The notes: generated by a model from the sequence alone, not told the origin. A stretch of 64,000 bases of DNA from Nocardioides sp. Root122 (GCF_001425025.1 NZ_LMDE01000012.1:101-64100); one strand, 5' to 3'; shown: positions 45,236 to 55,880, counted from the stretch's first letter. Made by a program: numbers and translations.

Positions 45236-47532
45236 CCGAGACGCCTCCCCGGCCCGAGCGGCGTACACCGCACAGCACCTACCGCCTCCAGGTCAGTCCC
45301 GACTTCACGCTGCACGACGCGACGCGGGTCCTGCCCTACCTCCACGACCTCGGCGTCGACTGGGTCTACCTCTCGCCGCTGCTGGCCTCCGAGCCCGGCA
45401 GCACGCACGGCTACGACGTGGTCGCCTTCGACCACGTCGACCCCGAGCGCGGTGGCGAGGAAGGCCTGGCCGCGCTCTCCGCGGAGGCGCGGCGGCTGGG
45501 CATGGGCGTGCTCGTCGACATCGTGCCCAACCACGTCGGCGTCGCGACGCCGTCGGAGGACCCTTGGTGGTGGGACGTGCTCAAGCTCGGCCGCGGGTCC
45601 GAGCACGCGACGGCCTTCGACGTCGACTGGGCGGCCGGCGACGGCCGCATCGTCATCCCGGTGATCGGCGACGACGACGAGTCCGCCATCGAGGTGGGCG
45701 AGGACGAGGTGCGCTACCACGACCAGCGGTTCCCGCTGGCGCCCGGCACGACGACGCTCGAGGAGCAGCACTACGAGCTGGTCAACTGGCGCGCGGCCGA
45801 CGAGGACCTCAACTACCGGCGCTTCTTCGCCGTCAACACCCTCGCCGCCGTGCGCGTCGAGGACCCCGAGGTCTTCGCCGAGACCCACGTCGAGGTGAAG
45901 CGCTGGTTCGACGAGGGGCTGGTCGACGGCCTGCGCGTGGACCACCCCGACGGGCTGCGTGACCCGAAGCGCTACCTCGATGACCTCGCCGCCCTCACCG
46001 GCGGCGCCTACGTGCTCGTCGAGAAGATCCTCGAGCCCGGCGAGCTGCTGCCCGCCGACTGGGCCACCGACGGCACGACCGGCTACGACGCGCTTGCCCT
46101 CATCGACCGCGTGCTCACCGACCCCGCCGGCGAGGCGCCGCTGACCGCCCTCGAGGACCGCCTGCGCGGCACCCCGGTCGACTGGGAGCGGATGGTCCAC
46201 GACAACAAGCGCGCCGTCGCCGACGGCATCCTGCACTCCGAGGTCCTGCGGATCACCCGCGAGGTCTCCCGCGTCCTGGAGACGCGGGGCGAGAGCGCCG
46301 ACGAGGACGCCGTCGCCGACGCGATCGGCGAGCTGTTCGCCTGCTTCCCGGTCTACCGCTCCTACCTCCCTGAGGGCCGCGAGCACCTCGAGCAGGCGTT
46401 CGCCCGGGCACGCGAGGAGCGCCTCGAGCTCGCGACGACGTACGACGTCCTCGAGCCGGTGCTGCACGACGAGTGGAGCCAGCCGGCCCGGCGCTTCCAG
46501 CAGACCTCCGGCATGGTGATGGCCAAGGGTGTCGAGGACTGCTCGTTCTACCGCTGGTCCCGGCTGACCTCGCTCAACGAGGTCGGTGCCGACCCGTCGA
46601 TCTTCTCGATCGGGGTGGACGACTTCCACGCGGCGATGGCCGACCGGCAGCGCGACTGGCCGCACGCGATGGTCACGCTCTCGACCCACGACACCAAGCG
46701 CGGCGAGGACGTCCGAGCGCGCATCACCGTGCTGGCCGAGGAGCCGGGCCACTGGGAGCGGTCGCTCGACGAGCTGCTGCGTCTCGCGCCGGTGCCCGAC
46801 CCGGCCTTCGGGTCGCTGCTCTGGCAGGCCGTGCTCGGCACGTGGACCCCCGACCACCTGCCCGACCTGCCCGAGCGCCTGCACGGCTATGCCGAGAAGG
46901 CGATGCGCGAGGCCGGCGACCGCACGACCTGGACCGAGCCCGACGAGGCCTACGAGGCCGCCGTGCACGCCGCGGTCGAGGCCGTCTTCGACTCCGCCGA
47001 GGTGCAGCAGGTGCTGGTTGACCTCGCCACCCGCATCGACGAGCCGGCCCAGTCCAACTCGCTCGCCGCCAAGCTCGTCGCGATCACCATGCCCGGCGTC
47101 CCCGACGTCTACCAGGGCAGTGAGCTGTGGGAGACCTCGCTCGTCGACCCCGACAACCGCCGCCCCGTCGACTTCGACCACCGCGCCGAGGTGCTCGCCG
47201 GGACCGCCGAGGACGACGCCGCCGCCAAGCTGCACGTCACGTGCACCGCGCTGACGCTGCGACGCGAGCGGCCCGAGCTGTTCACGGGCTACACCCCGCT
47301 CACCGCGTCCGGCGCCGCCGCCGGGCACGTGGTGGCGTTCGACCGCGGCGGCGCGATCACCGTCGCCACCCGACTCCCGGTCGGCCTCGCAGCCGCGGGC
47401 GGCTGGGGCGACACCGCGCTCGACCTGCCCGAGGGCCGCTGGCACGACCTGCTCACCGGCCTCGACACCGACGGCCGGCTGGCCGACCTGCTCGCGACGC
47501 ACCCGGTCGCCCTGCTGGTGAGGAACGGCTGA
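45232..47532 (+). CDS. treY: Maltooligosyl trehalose synthase
   Basis: 766-residue GH13_26 enzyme that converts the reducing-end maltose unit of a maltooligosaccharide into an alpha,alpha-1,1-linked trehalose by intramolecular transglucosylation. N-terminus [16 protein letters not shown] is diagnostic of TreY. Catalytic residues: D237 (LRVDHPDG), E264 (LVEKIL), D487 ([10 protein letters not shown]). GTG start at 45232 overlaps the treX stop (GTGA), and treZ overlaps its stop by one base. Confidence 0.94.
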
Positions 47533-49259
47533 TGCGCGGACCGTACGACGTCTGGGCGCCGCGCCCTGCCCGGGTGCGGCTCAGCCTGGCCGGCGAGACC
47601 GTCGAGATGGCCCGCGCCGGCGACGGCTGGTGGACGCCGACCGAGCCGGTGCCCGCCACCGACGCGGCGGTCGACTACGGCTACCTCCTCGACGACGACC
47701 CGGAGCCCCGACCCGACCCGCGGTCGCGGCGCCAGCCCGACGGCGTGCACGGGCTGTCGCGGCGGGACGCGACGGCGTACGAGTGGGGCGACGCCTCCTG
47801 GACCGGTCGGCAGCTCCCGGGTGCGGTCCTCTACGAGCTCCACATCGGCACCTTCACGCCCGAGGGCACGCTCGACGCGGCGGCGGACAAGCTCGACCAC
47901 CTGCTCGACCTCGGCGTCGACCTCGTCGAGGTGATGCCGGTCAACGCCTTCAACGGCACCCACAACTGGGGCTACGACGGGGTCGGCTGGTACGCCGTCC
48001 ACGAGGGCTACGGCGGCCCGGGCGCCTACCGGCGCTTCGTCGACGCCTGCCACGCCAATGGGCTCGGCGTCGTGCAGGACGTCGTCTACAACCACCTCGG
48101 ACCGTCGGGCAACTACCTCCCGCTGTTCGGTCCCTACCTCAAGGACGGCCGCAACACCTGGGGCGACCTGGTCAACCTCGACGGCGAGGGCTCGGCCGAG
48201 GTGCGCCGCTACATCCTCGACAACGTGCGGATGTGGTTCGAGGACTACCACGTCGACGCCCTGCGCCTCGACGCCGTGCACGCGCTCAGCGACACCTCGG
48301 GGGTCCACCTCCTCGAGGAGATGGCCGTCGAGGTCGCCGGGCTGTCGGCCCACCTGCGCCGGCCGCTGACGCTGATCGCCGAGTCCGACCTCAACGACAC
48401 CCGGCTGGTGAAGCCCCGCGAGGCGGGCGGCTACGGGCTCGACGCGCAGTGGAGCGACGACTTCCACCACGCCGTGCACGTCGCGCTGAGCGGTGAGACG
48501 GCCGGCTACTACGCCGACTTCGAGCCGCTCGAGGCGCTGGCGAAGGTCTGCGAGCGCGGCTTCTTCCACGACGGCACGTTCTCGTCGTTCCGCGGGCGCG
48601 ACCACGGTGCCCCGGTCGACACCGCGACGATGCCCACCTGGCGGCTCGTCGTGGCGAACCAGAACCACGACCAGATCGGCAACCGTGCCCGCGGGGACCG
48701 GCTCACCGAGCACCTCGACGACGACCAGCTCGCCTGCGCGGCCCTGCTCACCCTGGCCGGTCCCTTCACGCCGATGCTGTTCATGGGGGAGGAGTGGGCG
48801 GCCTCGACCCCGTTCCAGTTCTTCACCTCCCACCCCGAGCCCGAGCTCGGCAGGGCCACGGCCGCGGGGCGGCTGGCCGAGTTCGAGCAGATGGGCTGGG
48901 ACCCCGCCGACGTGCCGGACCCGCAGGACCCCGCGACCTTCGAGCGGTCGAAGCTCGACTGGGACGAGCTCGCCACCGGCCGGCACGCGGTGGTGCTCGA
49001 CTGCTACCGCCGCCTCGGGCGGCTCCGGCGCGAGCTGCCGCAGCTCACCGACCCGTCGTTCGGCTCGGTGTCCTGCACCGTCGAGGGACGGCTGTTCACC
49101 ATGCGCCGCGGCGACCTGCTCGTCGTCGTCAACGCCGGCGAGGTCGACGTCGCCGTCGAGGTGGACGCGAGCGAGGTGCTGTTCCAGACGCCGACCGGCG
49201 TCGTCCTGGACGGCGGCACGCTGGAGGTCCCGAAGCACGCCGGCGCCCTGTTGCGGTGA
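47532..49259 (+). CDS. treZ: Maltooligosyl trehalose trehalohydrolase
   Basis: 575-residue GH13_10 enzyme that releases trehalose from maltooligosyl-trehalose. After an N-terminal beta-sandwich (about 1-95) the barrel contains D247 (LRLDAVHA), E284 (LIAESD) and D380 ([10 protein letters not shown]), all conserved. The family segments [14 protein letters not shown] and [14 protein letters not shown] are present. It completes the treXYZ pathway and ends the operon at a strong hairpin. No otsA/otsB genes are in this window. Confidence 0.94.
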   Translation: MRGPYDVWAPRPARVRLSLAGETVEMARAGDGWWTPTEPVPATDAAVDYGYLLDDDPEPRPDPRSRRQPDGVHGLSRRDATAYEWGDASWTGRQLPGAVLYELHIGTFTPEGTLDAAADKLDHLLDLGVDLVEVMPVNAFNGTHNWGYDGVGWYAVHEGYGGPGAYRRFVDACHANGLGVVQDVVYNHLGPSGNYLPLFGPYLKDGRNTWGDLVNLDGEGSAEVRRYILDNVRMWFEDYHVDALRLDAVHALSDTSGVHLLEEMAVEVAGLSAHLRRPLTLIAESDLNDTRLVKPREAGGYGLDAQWSDDFHHAVHVALSGETAGYYADFEPLEALAKVCERGFFHDGTFSSFRGRDHGAPVDTATMPTWRLVVANQNHDQIGNRARGDRLTEHLDDDQLACAALLTLAGPFTPMLFMGEEWAASTPFQFFTSHPEPELGRATAAGRLAEFEQMGWDPADVPDPQDPATFERSKLDWDELATGRHAVVLDCYRRLGRLRRELPQLTDPSFGSVSCTVEGRLFTMRRGDLLVVVNAGEVDVAVEVDASEVLFQTPTGVVLDGGTLEVPKHAGALLR

Positions 49260-49263
49260 CCTG

Positions 49264-49312
49264 ACGCGAGACGGCCGGCCCGCACCCGAGGTGCGAGCCG
49301 GCCGTCTCGCGT
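49264..49312. terminator. Long bidirectional hairpin after treZ
   Basis: 16-bp perfect arms (49264-49279 and 49297-49312) with an inner CGCACC/GGTGCG stem make a near-continuous long hairpin between convergent treZ and the DUF4242 gene. No T-tract. Confidence 0.7.
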
Positions 49313-49318
49313 GCTGGC

Positions 49319-49570
49319 TCAGACGCCTTCCTGCACCTGGAAGATGCGGTCGGCGACCAGGCCGTGCGCCTCGCGGTGCACGGTGTTGGCGGCCTCGGCG
49401 CTCGGCGCCTCGACGAGGCAGAAGATCTGCCCCTTCTCCTCGTCGACCCAGTAGCGCTGGTAGCTGACGTCGTGCGGGCCCTGGGTGGCCAGGTCGGCCT
49501 GGTGGGCCTTGGCGACGTCGTCCATCGTGACACCGTCGCCGAGCGAGTGGACGTCCATGAAGAGAGGCAT
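49319..49570 (-). CDS. DUF4242 small protein (SCO4226-like)
   Basis: 83-residue ferredoxin-fold-like protein. FMDVHSL at the N-terminus, then YQRYWVDEEKGQIFCLVEAP and the C-terminal VHREAHGLVADRIFQV are the family pattern. A Streptomyces member (SCO4226) binds nickel, so a metal-binding or small-ligand role is possible; the VHREAHG segment holds likely ligands. The start at 49570 is chosen because AAAGGAAA lies upstream; a longer frame begins at 49609. It lies next to a large LuxR-type regulator on the same strand, 77 bp downstream of this start, in unknown relation. Confidence 0.72.
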   Translation of the reverse strand: MPLFMDVHSLGDGVTMDDVAKAHQADLATQGPHDVSYQRYWVDEEKGQIFCLVEAPSAEAANTVHREAHGLVADRIFQVQEGV

Positions 49571-49647
49571 TGCGGTTTCCTTTGCGTGGGTGTGTTGCTG
49601 ACCCACCAAGTGGACGCCGCCGGACCCCTCCGGCTCATCGGTAGCCG

Positions 49648-52218
49648 CTACCCAGAAGAGGCGTCGGCACTACCTGTCTCCAGCTCGCGCCGGCTACGTA
49701 CGCCGACCTTGCCGAGGATCGCTGCGACGTGGTGCTCGGCGGTGCGCCGCGAGATCACGAGCGCCTCGGCGATCGCGGCGTCGCTCAGCCCGCGCGCGAC
49801 GAGCTGGAGCACCTCCTGCTCGCGGGGCGTCAGGCCGTGCGGGTGGCTGCTCGCCCGGGTCGCGCGCGGCACCGGCGCGCCCAGCGCCTGCAACGACGTA
49901 CGCGCGCGGGCTGCGGCCGCCGTGGCGCCCTGCCGGTCGAAGAGCCGGACCGCGTCGGTGAGCAGCGCGACCTCGCCGCTGCGGGCCAGCGCCAGCGCCT
50001 GCTCGAACGGCGACTCCAGCGACGCCCACAGCGCGGCCGCCTCCGCCCAGCGACCCTCGCGCTCCAGGGCGTAGGGCGGTGCCACCGGCACCCCCGCGTC
50101 GACACCGGCAGGCAACCAGGTGGCGACCTCGCCACGGTGCCACGGGCAGTCCACCTCGTCGACGTGCGGCCACGCCGCGCGGGCGACCTGCATGATGGCG
50201 TCGTCGTCACCGGCGATCCACGCGGCCTCGCACCGCGCTGACGTCGTCGGCCCGATCCGCTGCGCCTCGGCCATCGCCTCCGACATCTCGACCGCCCGGG
50301 CGAAGGCCTCGTCGGGCGCGCCGGTGCCGGCCCGCGCGTCGAGCTGCGCGAGCACGAGCAGCGGCTCGAGCGACCCCACGGCACTCGACCCGCTGCGCAT
50401 CACCGCGACGGCATCGGCCCGGGCCGCGGCCTCCTCGCCGCGGTCGAGGTGCATCCGGGAGCGCCAGCCCAGCAGGTAGCCGGTCCACGAGTCGAGGTCG
50501 CGGTCGGTGCAGTAGATGAGGCCCTCGTCGAGCCAGCGGCAGGCGTCGGCGTGCCGTCGCTGGGTGACGGCGGTGGAGGAGAGGTTGCAGTAGGCCCGCG
50601 CGGCGTGCTCCTGCAGGTTGGCGGCGCGGGCGCCCTCGAGCGACTGCTCGAGCATCTGCTTCCCGTGCACGAGGTCGCCGGCAGCGATCTCGATGGTGCC
50701 GAGGTTGTTGAGCGCGTGGACCCGCACGTCCCGGCCCGCGCCGTCCGGCAGGCCGTCGAGCACGGTGAGGGTGCGCTCGCCCCAGTCGCGCGTCGGCGCG
50801 AGCTGGGTCTTGAGCATCGACAGGCCCGCCCGGTTGCTCAGGGCCATCGCCTGCTCGACCGAGCCGGTGCCCTCGAGCAGCTCGACCGCGCGGTCGGCGC
50901 ACGCGCGGGCCTCGTCGTTCTGGCCGGCGAACCACTGCAGCCGTGACTGGCAGCGCCACGCGTCGCCGACCCGCAGCGTCTCGCCGAGGGTGTCCCACAG
51001 GTCACGCGCCCGGCCGACGGTCTCGATCGACTCGGCGATGCGGTTGGTCAGGTAGTACTCGTAGCCCAGGTCCCAGAGCAGCTGGGCGCGCTCGTCGGGC
51101 GGCAGGTCGTCGGCGTGGCGCAGGGCGCGTTCGTACTGGCGGGAGGCCTCGCGGTGCGCGCCCAGCTCGGCGGCGCTCGCCGCCGCGGCGCGGGCGTGGA
51201 CGAGGACCGACGCGCCGTCGCCGGCCGCCTCCGCGTGGTGGGCCAGTCGCGCGGGGTCGGCGCCCCGCTCGGAGAGGGCCGCGTGGAGGCGGCGGTGCAG
51301 GTGGACCGCGCGACCCGCGGGGATCTCCTCGAGCACCGCCAGCCGGGCGAGCTCGTGCCGGAAGAGGACGTCGTCGCCCGAGCGGCGCAGCAGCCCGCGC
51401 GAGAGCGGCTCGTCCAGCCCCGACAGGCTGTCGTGCAGCAGGGCCCCGAGCAGGCCGGACTCGGCGCGCGAGCCGGCGAGCGCCACCAGCTCGAGCGCCC
51501 GCTGGCTCGCCTCGTCGAGCCGGGCCACCCGTGCGAGCACGGCGTCGCGGACGGTCTGGGGGAGCTCGCCGCGCGAGGCGAGCGCCTCGGTGACGAAGAA
51601 CGGGTTGCCGCCGGTCACCGCGTGCAGCTCGGCGGCGGCCGGCCCGGTGGTGCCGTGCTCGGCGGCGAGGGCGGCGACGCCCTCCACAGTCAGCGGAGCG
51701 AGGTCCATCCGGCGGGTGCCGGTCGCTGACGCAGTGTCGCCGAGCAGCACGCGGAGCCCGTCACCGACGGTCGTGTCCTCGGGGCGGTAGCTCACCATCA
51801 CCAGCGCGCGGCACGCGTGGACCCGGCGAGCGAGGTGGCGCACCAGGTCGAGCGTCGCCTCGTCGGCCCAGTGCGCGTCCTCCACGACCAGCACGTACGG
51901 CGTACCGCCGGGCGGGTCGCGCAGCGCGGCCAGGACGTTGGCGAACAGCTGTGACCGGGAGGCGCCGTCGGGCCAGACGCCAGCTGGCAGGTCGGGCAGC
52001 ATGTCGACGAGCGGGCCCAGCGGGGGCGGGGTCGCCGAGCCGTCGCACCAGCCGACGGCCACGTGGGCGTCGGCCCGGGCCGAGACCTCCTCGACGAAGC
52101 TCGTCTTGCCCACCCCGGCCTCACCGCCGACGTAGACCAGACGCCCGTGACCCGCAGCGGCATCGGTGAGGTAGCCGGCCGCGGCCCGCAGGTGCTCGTC
52201 GCGCTCGAGCAGCGTCAT
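49648..52218 (-). CDS. Large ATP-binding LuxR-family regulator (LAL/MalT-like)
   Basis: 856-residue STAND-type regulator. N-terminal AAA/NTPase: Walker A GGEAGVGKTS (31-40, K38) and Walker B VLVVEDAHWADEA. A long alpha-helical TPR-like middle (about 330-770) is suited to ligand or partner sensing. The C-terminal LuxR HTH contains LTPREQEVLQLVARGLSDAA and RTAEHHVAAILGKVGV (about 790-850). Members activate sugar use or secondary metabolism on effector binding. The target is not evident; the divergent secreted protein gene 96 bp away and the DUF4242 gene are nearest. Confidence 0.88.
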   Translation of the reverse strand: MTLLERDEHLRAAAGYLTDAAAGHGRLVYVGGEAGVGKTSFVEEVSARADAHVAVGWCDGSATPPPLGPLVDMLPDLPAGVWPDGASRSQLFANVLAALRDPPGGTPYVLVVEDAHWADEATLDLVRHLARRVHACRALVMVSYRPEDTTVGDGLRVLLGDTASATGTRRMDLAPLTVEGVAALAAEHGTTGPAAAELHAVTGGNPFFVTEALASRGELPQTVRDAVLARVARLDEASQRALELVALAGSRAESGLLGALLHDSLSGLDEPLSRGLLRRSGDDVLFRHELARLAVLEEIPAGRAVHLHRRLHAALSERGADPARLAHHAEAAGDGASVLVHARAAAASAAELGAHREASRQYERALRHADDLPPDERAQLLWDLGYEYYLTNRIAESIETVGRARDLWDTLGETLRVGDAWRCQSRLQWFAGQNDEARACADRAVELLEGTGSVEQAMALSNRAGLSMLKTQLAPTRDWGERTLTVLDGLPDGAGRDVRVHALNNLGTIEIAAGDLVHGKQMLEQSLEGARAANLQEHAARAYCNLSSTAVTQRRHADACRWLDEGLIYCTDRDLDSWTGYLLGWRSRMHLDRGEEAAARADAVAVMRSGSSAVGSLEPLLVLAQLDARAGTGAPDEAFARAVEMSEAMAEAQRIGPTTSARCEAAWIAGDDDAIMQVARAAWPHVDEVDCPWHRGEVATWLPAGVDAGVPVAPPYALEREGRWAEAAALWASLESPFEQALALARSGEVALLTDAVRLFDRQGATAAAARARTSLQALGAPVPRATRASSHPHGLTPREQEVLQLVARGLSDAAIAEALVISRRTAEHHVAAILGKVGVRSRRELETGSADASSG

Positions 52219-52314
52219 GGCCCGATGCTAGAACCGCGGCAACTTTTCGGGGACCCCTAGAGTCTCCACCACACAAGGGCCGTTCGGCCGCAGCTCACAC
52301 CACGGGGAACCACC

Positions 52315-53097
52315 ATGAACCGCATCACCGCCTTCACCGCGGCGGCAGCCCTGGCCGTCGCTCCGCTCGCCCTCGCGACGCCCTCCACGGCCGCGCCCGC
52401 CAAGGCCGGCTCCTACAGCGTGACCGCCAAGGTCAACAAGACCGTCGCCATCGGCGAGGAGACCCTCATCAAGGTGAAGGGCAAGGTGACCCCGAAGGCC
52501 GCGGGCCAGAAGGTCGTCCTCCAGCAGCGCGTGGGCAACAAGAAGTCGTGGAAGTCCACGGGCACCGCCAAGATCAAGCGCAACGGCCGCTACGTGCTCA
52601 AGGACGACCCGTCGACGCCGGGCAAGCGCCAGTACCGCGTCCTCAAGCCGGCCTCGAACGGTGTGAAGAAGGGCTTCAGCCCGACCCTCGACGTCGAGGT
52701 CTACAGCTGGGGTCGGCTGACCGCCCGGGCGGCCGGTCCGGCGCAGAACGTCCAGTTCAACGGCGCGCTCATCGCCACCGACTACTACGCCGGCAGCGTC
52801 CTGACCGCCACGCCGGGCACGGCGTCGTCGATCGAGTACACGCTGGGTCGCAAGTGCCTCCAGCTGCGGGCGACGTACGCCCTCACCGACCAGTCGGCGA
52901 GCGGCTCCAGCGGCGCCGTCACCGTCACCGCCGACGGCGCGGTCAAGTCCAGCCACGCCCTCGCGGTCGGCACCGTCGTGGCCGACGAGGTCGTCGACAT
53001 CAAGGACGCGTTCCGCATCAAGTTCGACCTCAGCACGAGCGCCGCGCCGGCCGGCTACGCCGCCGTCGCCACGCCCGAGGTGCTCTGCACCCGCTGA
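52315..53097 (+). CDS. Secreted protein with bacterial Ig-like domain, function unknown
   Basis: 260-residue exported protein. Signal peptide about 1-27 (ending PSTAA). Residues 30-120 form a basic Ig-like or beta-sandwich domain (VTPKAAGQKVVLQQRVGNKK, then YVLKDDPSTPGKRQYRVLK), a pattern common in actinobacterial exported proteins. Residues 125-260 are a second domain with two cysteines (RKCLQLRATY and VLCTR near the end) likely joined by a disulfide. ATG at 52315 follows GGGGAA. It is divergent from the LuxR-type regulator across 96 bp that includes TAGAGT as a possible -10. Followed by a long hairpin. Confidence 0.65.
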   Translation: MNRITAFTAAAALAVAPLALATPSTAAPAKAGSYSVTAKVNKTVAIGEETLIKVKGKVTPKAAGQKVVLQQRVGNKKSWKSTGTAKIKRNGRYVLKDDPSTPGKRQYRVLKPASNGVKKGFSPTLDVEVYSWGRLTARAAGPAQNVQFNGALIATDYYAGSVLTATPGTASSIEYTLGRKCLQLRATYALTDQSASGSSGAVTVTADGAVKSSHALAVGTVVADEVVDIKDAFRIKFDLSTSAAPAGYAAVATPEVLCTR

Positions 53098-53118
53098 CAG
53101 CACGCCAGCGCACGATCC

Positions 53119-53171
53119 GCAGCGGCGGGCACGTCCGGGGATACAGGCTCCCCGGGGGTGTCCGCCGCTGC
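53119..53171 (+). terminator. Long hairpin between secreted-protein gene and prfB
   Basis: 23-nt arms (53119-53141 and 53149-53171) pair at about 20 positions around a 7-nt loop (TACAGGC), starting 21 nt after the stop. This shields prfB from upstream transcription. Confidence 0.65.
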
Positions 53172-53215
53172 TTCGTCCCGGGGCGGCCGATCGGGCAGCT
53201 GCTGGCGTTTGCCCG

Positions 53216-53229
53216 TAGTCTTGCGCCTT
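53216..53229 (+). promoter_or_regulatory. Candidate -10 element of prfB
   Basis: TAGTCT (53216-53221) precedes the GTG at 53230 by 8 nt; there is no ribosome-binding site, suggesting a leaderless or nearly leaderless mRNA. Confidence 0.35.
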
Positions 53230-54345
53230 GTGGCAGGCATCGACTTCGACGTAGAGATCAAGCAGCTCCGGGCGACCATGAAGACCGTCGGTCAGGTCCT
53301 CAACCTCGACCGGATGCGCGGTGAGATCGCCGACCTCAGTGAGCAGGTCGCCGCACCCGACCTCTGGGACGACGTGGAGAGCGCCACGCGCATCACCGGC
53401 CGCCTCTCCGCGCTGCAGGGCGAGCTCGACCGCTTCACCAGCCTGGAGGGTCGCATCGAGGACCTCGCGCTGATGGTCGAGATGGGCCAGGAGGAGGGCG
53501 ACGCCGACACGCTCGCCGACTCCGAGGCCGAGCTGGGCCGGATCAAGAAGTCCGTCGAGTCGCTCGAGATCCGCACCCTGCTGTCCGGTGAGTACGACGA
53601 GCGCGAGGCGATCGTCACCATCCGCTCGGGCGCCGGTGGCGTGGACGCCGCCGACTTCGCCGAGATGCTGATGCGGATGTACACGCGCTGGGCCGAGCAG
53701 CACAAGTACGGCGTCGAGGTCTACGACGTCTCCTACGCCGAGGAGGCGGGCATCAAGTCCGCCGAGTTCGCCATCCACGCCCCCTACGCCTACGGCACGC
53801 TCTCGGTCGAGGCCGGCACCCACCGCCTCGTGCGGATCAGCCCGTTCGACAACCAGGGCCGCCGCCAGACGTCGTTCGCCGCCGTCGAGGTCGTCCCGAT
53901 GATGGAGCAGACCGACGAGATCGAGGTGGACGAGAACGACATCCGCACCGACGTCTTCCGCTCCGGCGGCCCGGGCGGCCAGTCGGTCAACACCACCGAC
54001 TCCGCGGTCCGGCTGACCCACATCCCCACCGGCATCGTGGTGTCCTGCCAGAACGAGAAGTCGCAGCTGCAGAACAAGGCGTCCGCGATGGTCGTCCTCA
54101 AGGCCAAGCTGCTCGCGCAGAAGAAGGCCGAGGAGGCCGCGCTCAAGAAGGACCTCAAGGGCGACGTCGCGGCCAGCTGGGGCGACCAGATGCGCAACTA
54201 CGTGCTCAACCCCTACCAGATCGTCAAGGACCTGCGCACCGGCCACGAGTCCGGCAACCCCAGCTCCGTGTTCGACGGTGACCTCGACGACTTCATGGAG
54301 GCCGGCATCCGCTGGCGCCGTGGCGCGGAGAAGGTCGAGGCCTGA
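53230..54345 (+). CDS. prfB: Peptide chain release factor 2
   Basis: 371-residue RF2, which releases the peptide at UGA and UAA. The codon-reading tripeptide SPF (204-206, in RISPFDNQG) and the catalytic GGQ (249-251, in [10 protein letters not shown]) are intact. Starts at GTG 53230. The gene reads in one frame, so the programmed +1 frameshift used by many bacteria to control RF2 is absent. In related Actinobacteria prfB is close to ftsE, ftsX, a peptidase gene and smpB; the same genes follow here but about 5.4 kb further on. A TY-Chap-like gene starts 5 nt after the stop. Confidence 0.96.
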   Translation: MAGIDFDVEIKQLRATMKTVGQVLNLDRMRGEIADLSEQVAAPDLWDDVESATRITGRLSALQGELDRFTSLEGRIEDLALMVEMGQEEGDADTLADSEAELGRIKKSVESLEIRTLLSGEYDEREAIVTIRSGAGGVDAADFAEMLMRMYTRWAEQHKYGVEVYDVSYAEEAGIKSAEFAIHAPYAYGTLSVEAGTHRLVRISPFDNQGRRQTSFAAVEVVPMMEQTDEIEVDENDIRTDVFRSGGPGGQSVNTTDSAVRLTHIPTGIVVSCQNEKSQLQNKASAMVVLKAKLLAQKKAEEAALKKDLKGDVAASWGDQMRNYVLNPYQIVKDLRTGHESGNPSSVFDGDLDDFMEAGIRWRRGAEKVEA

Positions 54346-54350
54346 GCCGG

Positions 54351-54785
54351 ATGACGTCCTGGGAGGACGTCCGCGCGCGGCTCGAGAGCGAGCTGCTCAC
54401 GCTCGACGACGGGGAGTTCGTCGTCGTGGGCGAGCCCGAACCCGCCCGCCCGCCGGCGCGCGGCCTGCTGCGCAGGCGACCGGCTCCCGAGCCGACCCGC
54501 TACGTCCAGCTCCGGCGCGACGGTGACCACCTCTACGCCGAGTGCGTGGGTGCCACCTCCTTCGGGGGCGACTGGGACGTCGACGAGGTCACGCACGAGC
54601 GGATGCGCGATCTCGGCTGGCTCGTCCCGGGGGAGCAGGACGCGACGGGCATGCAGCCGTCGTACCCCAACTACTGGAAGGTCCTCCCGCGCGCGGAGGC
54701 CGGTCGGGTCGCGACCGCCTGCACCGACGCGCTCGCGCTCCTCGGCGCGGACCCCGCCACCGTGGAGTGGCGGCGCGACTCCTGA
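54351..54785 (+). CDS. TY-Chap-like (type III secretion chaperone/YbjN-like fold) protein
   Basis: 144-residue acidic cytosolic protein. The pattern YVQLRRDGDHLYAECVG, followed by MRDLGWLVPGEQ and PSYPNYWKVLP, resembles the N-terminal domain of TY-Chap proteins as I remember them. These are small chaperone-like proteins of Actinobacteria that are often encoded with ESX/type VII secretion genes. ATG lies 5 nt after prfB, so it is probably in the prfB operon, but it is next to the ESX-like cargo operon on the other strand. Chaperone function for those proteins is inference. Confidence 0.5.
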   Translation: MTSWEDVRARLESELLTLDDGEFVVVGEPEPARPPARGLLRRRPAPEPTRYVQLRRDGDHLYAECVGATSFGGDWDVDEVTHERMRDLGWLVPGEQDATGMQPSYPNYWKVLPRAEAGRVATACTDALALLGADPATVEWRRDS

Positions 54786-54795
54786 CCGCGCGTCG

Positions 54796-55410
54796 TCAGG
54801 AGGCCGGGGCGAGTGCCTCGGGAGGCAGCGCCGTGGTGAAGACCCGGTAGAGCGAGGTCGCCGACACCGGGACCAGCTCGCCCGCCTCGTCGTCGAGCAC
54901 GTGGAGGCCGGCAGGACCGTCGACCACGACCAGGTCGCGGTGCTCGCCGTCCCATCCCACCCGTAGCCGCCACGCCAGCGTGGCCGCCGCCTCCTGCAGC
55001 ACCCCCTGGCGTACGGCGTCGTCCGCGGACAGCAGCCGCGTCGCCGCCTCGGCCGGGGCAGCGCGACGCTCGCCCCCGGCTGCCCGGCGGGGGCCGGTGC
55101 GCGTCATCCGCACCAGCGCCGCCGCGAGGTGCGAGGGCGGCAGGACCATGAGCTGGTGGAGACCGGGGCGGACGGCCAGGAGGACCACAGCACGGTCGGC
55201 GTCCACCGAGGCGCGGTGCAGCTGGACCGTGGCGCCGGCGAGGAGGACCTCGAGGGTGACCAGGGGACTGCGCAGGGTGGCCAGCGCGGCGCCGAGCCCG
55301 GCACGCTCCAGCTCGCGGACCGTGCCCGGGTCGAGGTCGTCCCCGCCCGGCAGGACGGCGGCGACCCCCGCGTCGTCGAGGCGGACCACGCCGTCCTGCA
55401 CCGTGATCAC
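54796..55410 (-). CDS. EspG-like ESX secretion-associated protein (tentative)
   Basis: 204-residue cytosolic protein. The pattern of an acidic N-terminal strand region, a helix with LERAGLGAAL, and strands with VQLHRASVDADRAVVLLAVRP then LHQLMVLPPSHLAAAL resembles EspG, the chaperone that guides ESX substrates in mycobacteria. It is shorter than mycobacterial EspG (about 280 residues). GTG at 55410 overlaps the upstream DcrB/LpqN-like gene stop by 4 nt. Context (an operon with ESAT-6-like proteins) supports the assignment; sequence alone is weak. An alternative is an unrelated family. Confidence 0.42.
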   Translation of the reverse strand: MITVQDGVVRLDDAGVAAVLPGGDDLDPGTVRELERAGLGAALATLRSPLVTLEVLLAGATVQLHRASVDADRAVVLLAVRPGLHQLMVLPPSHLAAALVRMTRTGPRRAAGGERRAAPAEAATRLLSADDAVRQGVLQEAAATLAWRLRVGWDGEHRDLVVVDGPAGLHVLDDEAGELVPVSATSLYRVFTTALPPEALAPAS

Positions 55411-55880
55411 GTCGCCTCCCCGGACGGGGGACCGGTCAACGGGCGCCACGCCTCGGGGAGGTCGGCCAGCTCGTCGGCCAGCGCGTCGTAGGACCAGGTC
55501 TCGACCGTCGCGGTGAGCGTCCACCCGCGGTCGTCGTCGGCCACGAACCACTGCTCCATGGTCAGTGCGCGGGCCGAGGCGTCGACGTGGTGGGCCAGGC
55601 GGCGGCCACCGGGACGCCCGTCGATCTCGAGGCGCTCCAGGTCGACGAGGACGTAGTCCTGCAGCATCGTCGGGAGCACCTCGTCCGAGGCGACCTGCCA
55701 GTCGCGGAAGGTCAGGCCGCCCAGCGCGTCGCACGTGAGCACCAGGTTGGCACGGAAGCGGTCGGGTGCGTCGAGGTCGGCCGGTTCGACGGCGGTCCAC
55801 ACCGTGCCGGGCAGTGGCCGTGCGACCTTGTCCCAGCCCTGCGGCACAGCCGGCGGGGAGAAGCGAGGGAGGTCAGTCAC
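55407..55880 (-). CDS. LpqN/DcrB-like (Mog1/PsbP fold) protein
   Basis: 157-residue protein without a signal peptide. Residues 5-155 resemble the DUF1795/LpqN (Mog1/PsbP-like) fold: RFRANLVLTCDALG, a mid DYVLVDLERLEIDGRPGGRR and the C-terminal WTLTATVETWSYD. Proteins of this fold are found as small accessory proteins and chaperones in several secretion systems, including EsxA-associated ones. GTG start at 55880. Overlaps its neighbours on both sides (GTGA with the EspG-like gene; 8 nt with the membrane-protein gene), so it belongs to the same operon. Confidence 0.5.
   Translation of the reverse strand: MTDLPRFSPPAVPQGWDKVARPLPGTVWTAVEPADLDAPDRFRANLVLTCDALGGLTFRDWQVASDEVLPTMLQDYVLVDLERLEIDGRPGGRRLAHHVDASARALTMEQWFVADDDRGWTLTATVETWSYDALADELADLPEAWRPLTGPPSGEAT

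Noticed and set aside
53230..53330. Programmed +1 frameshift in prfB
   Set aside because: The gene is open in a single frame from GTG to the end, with no in-frame UGA near codon 25.
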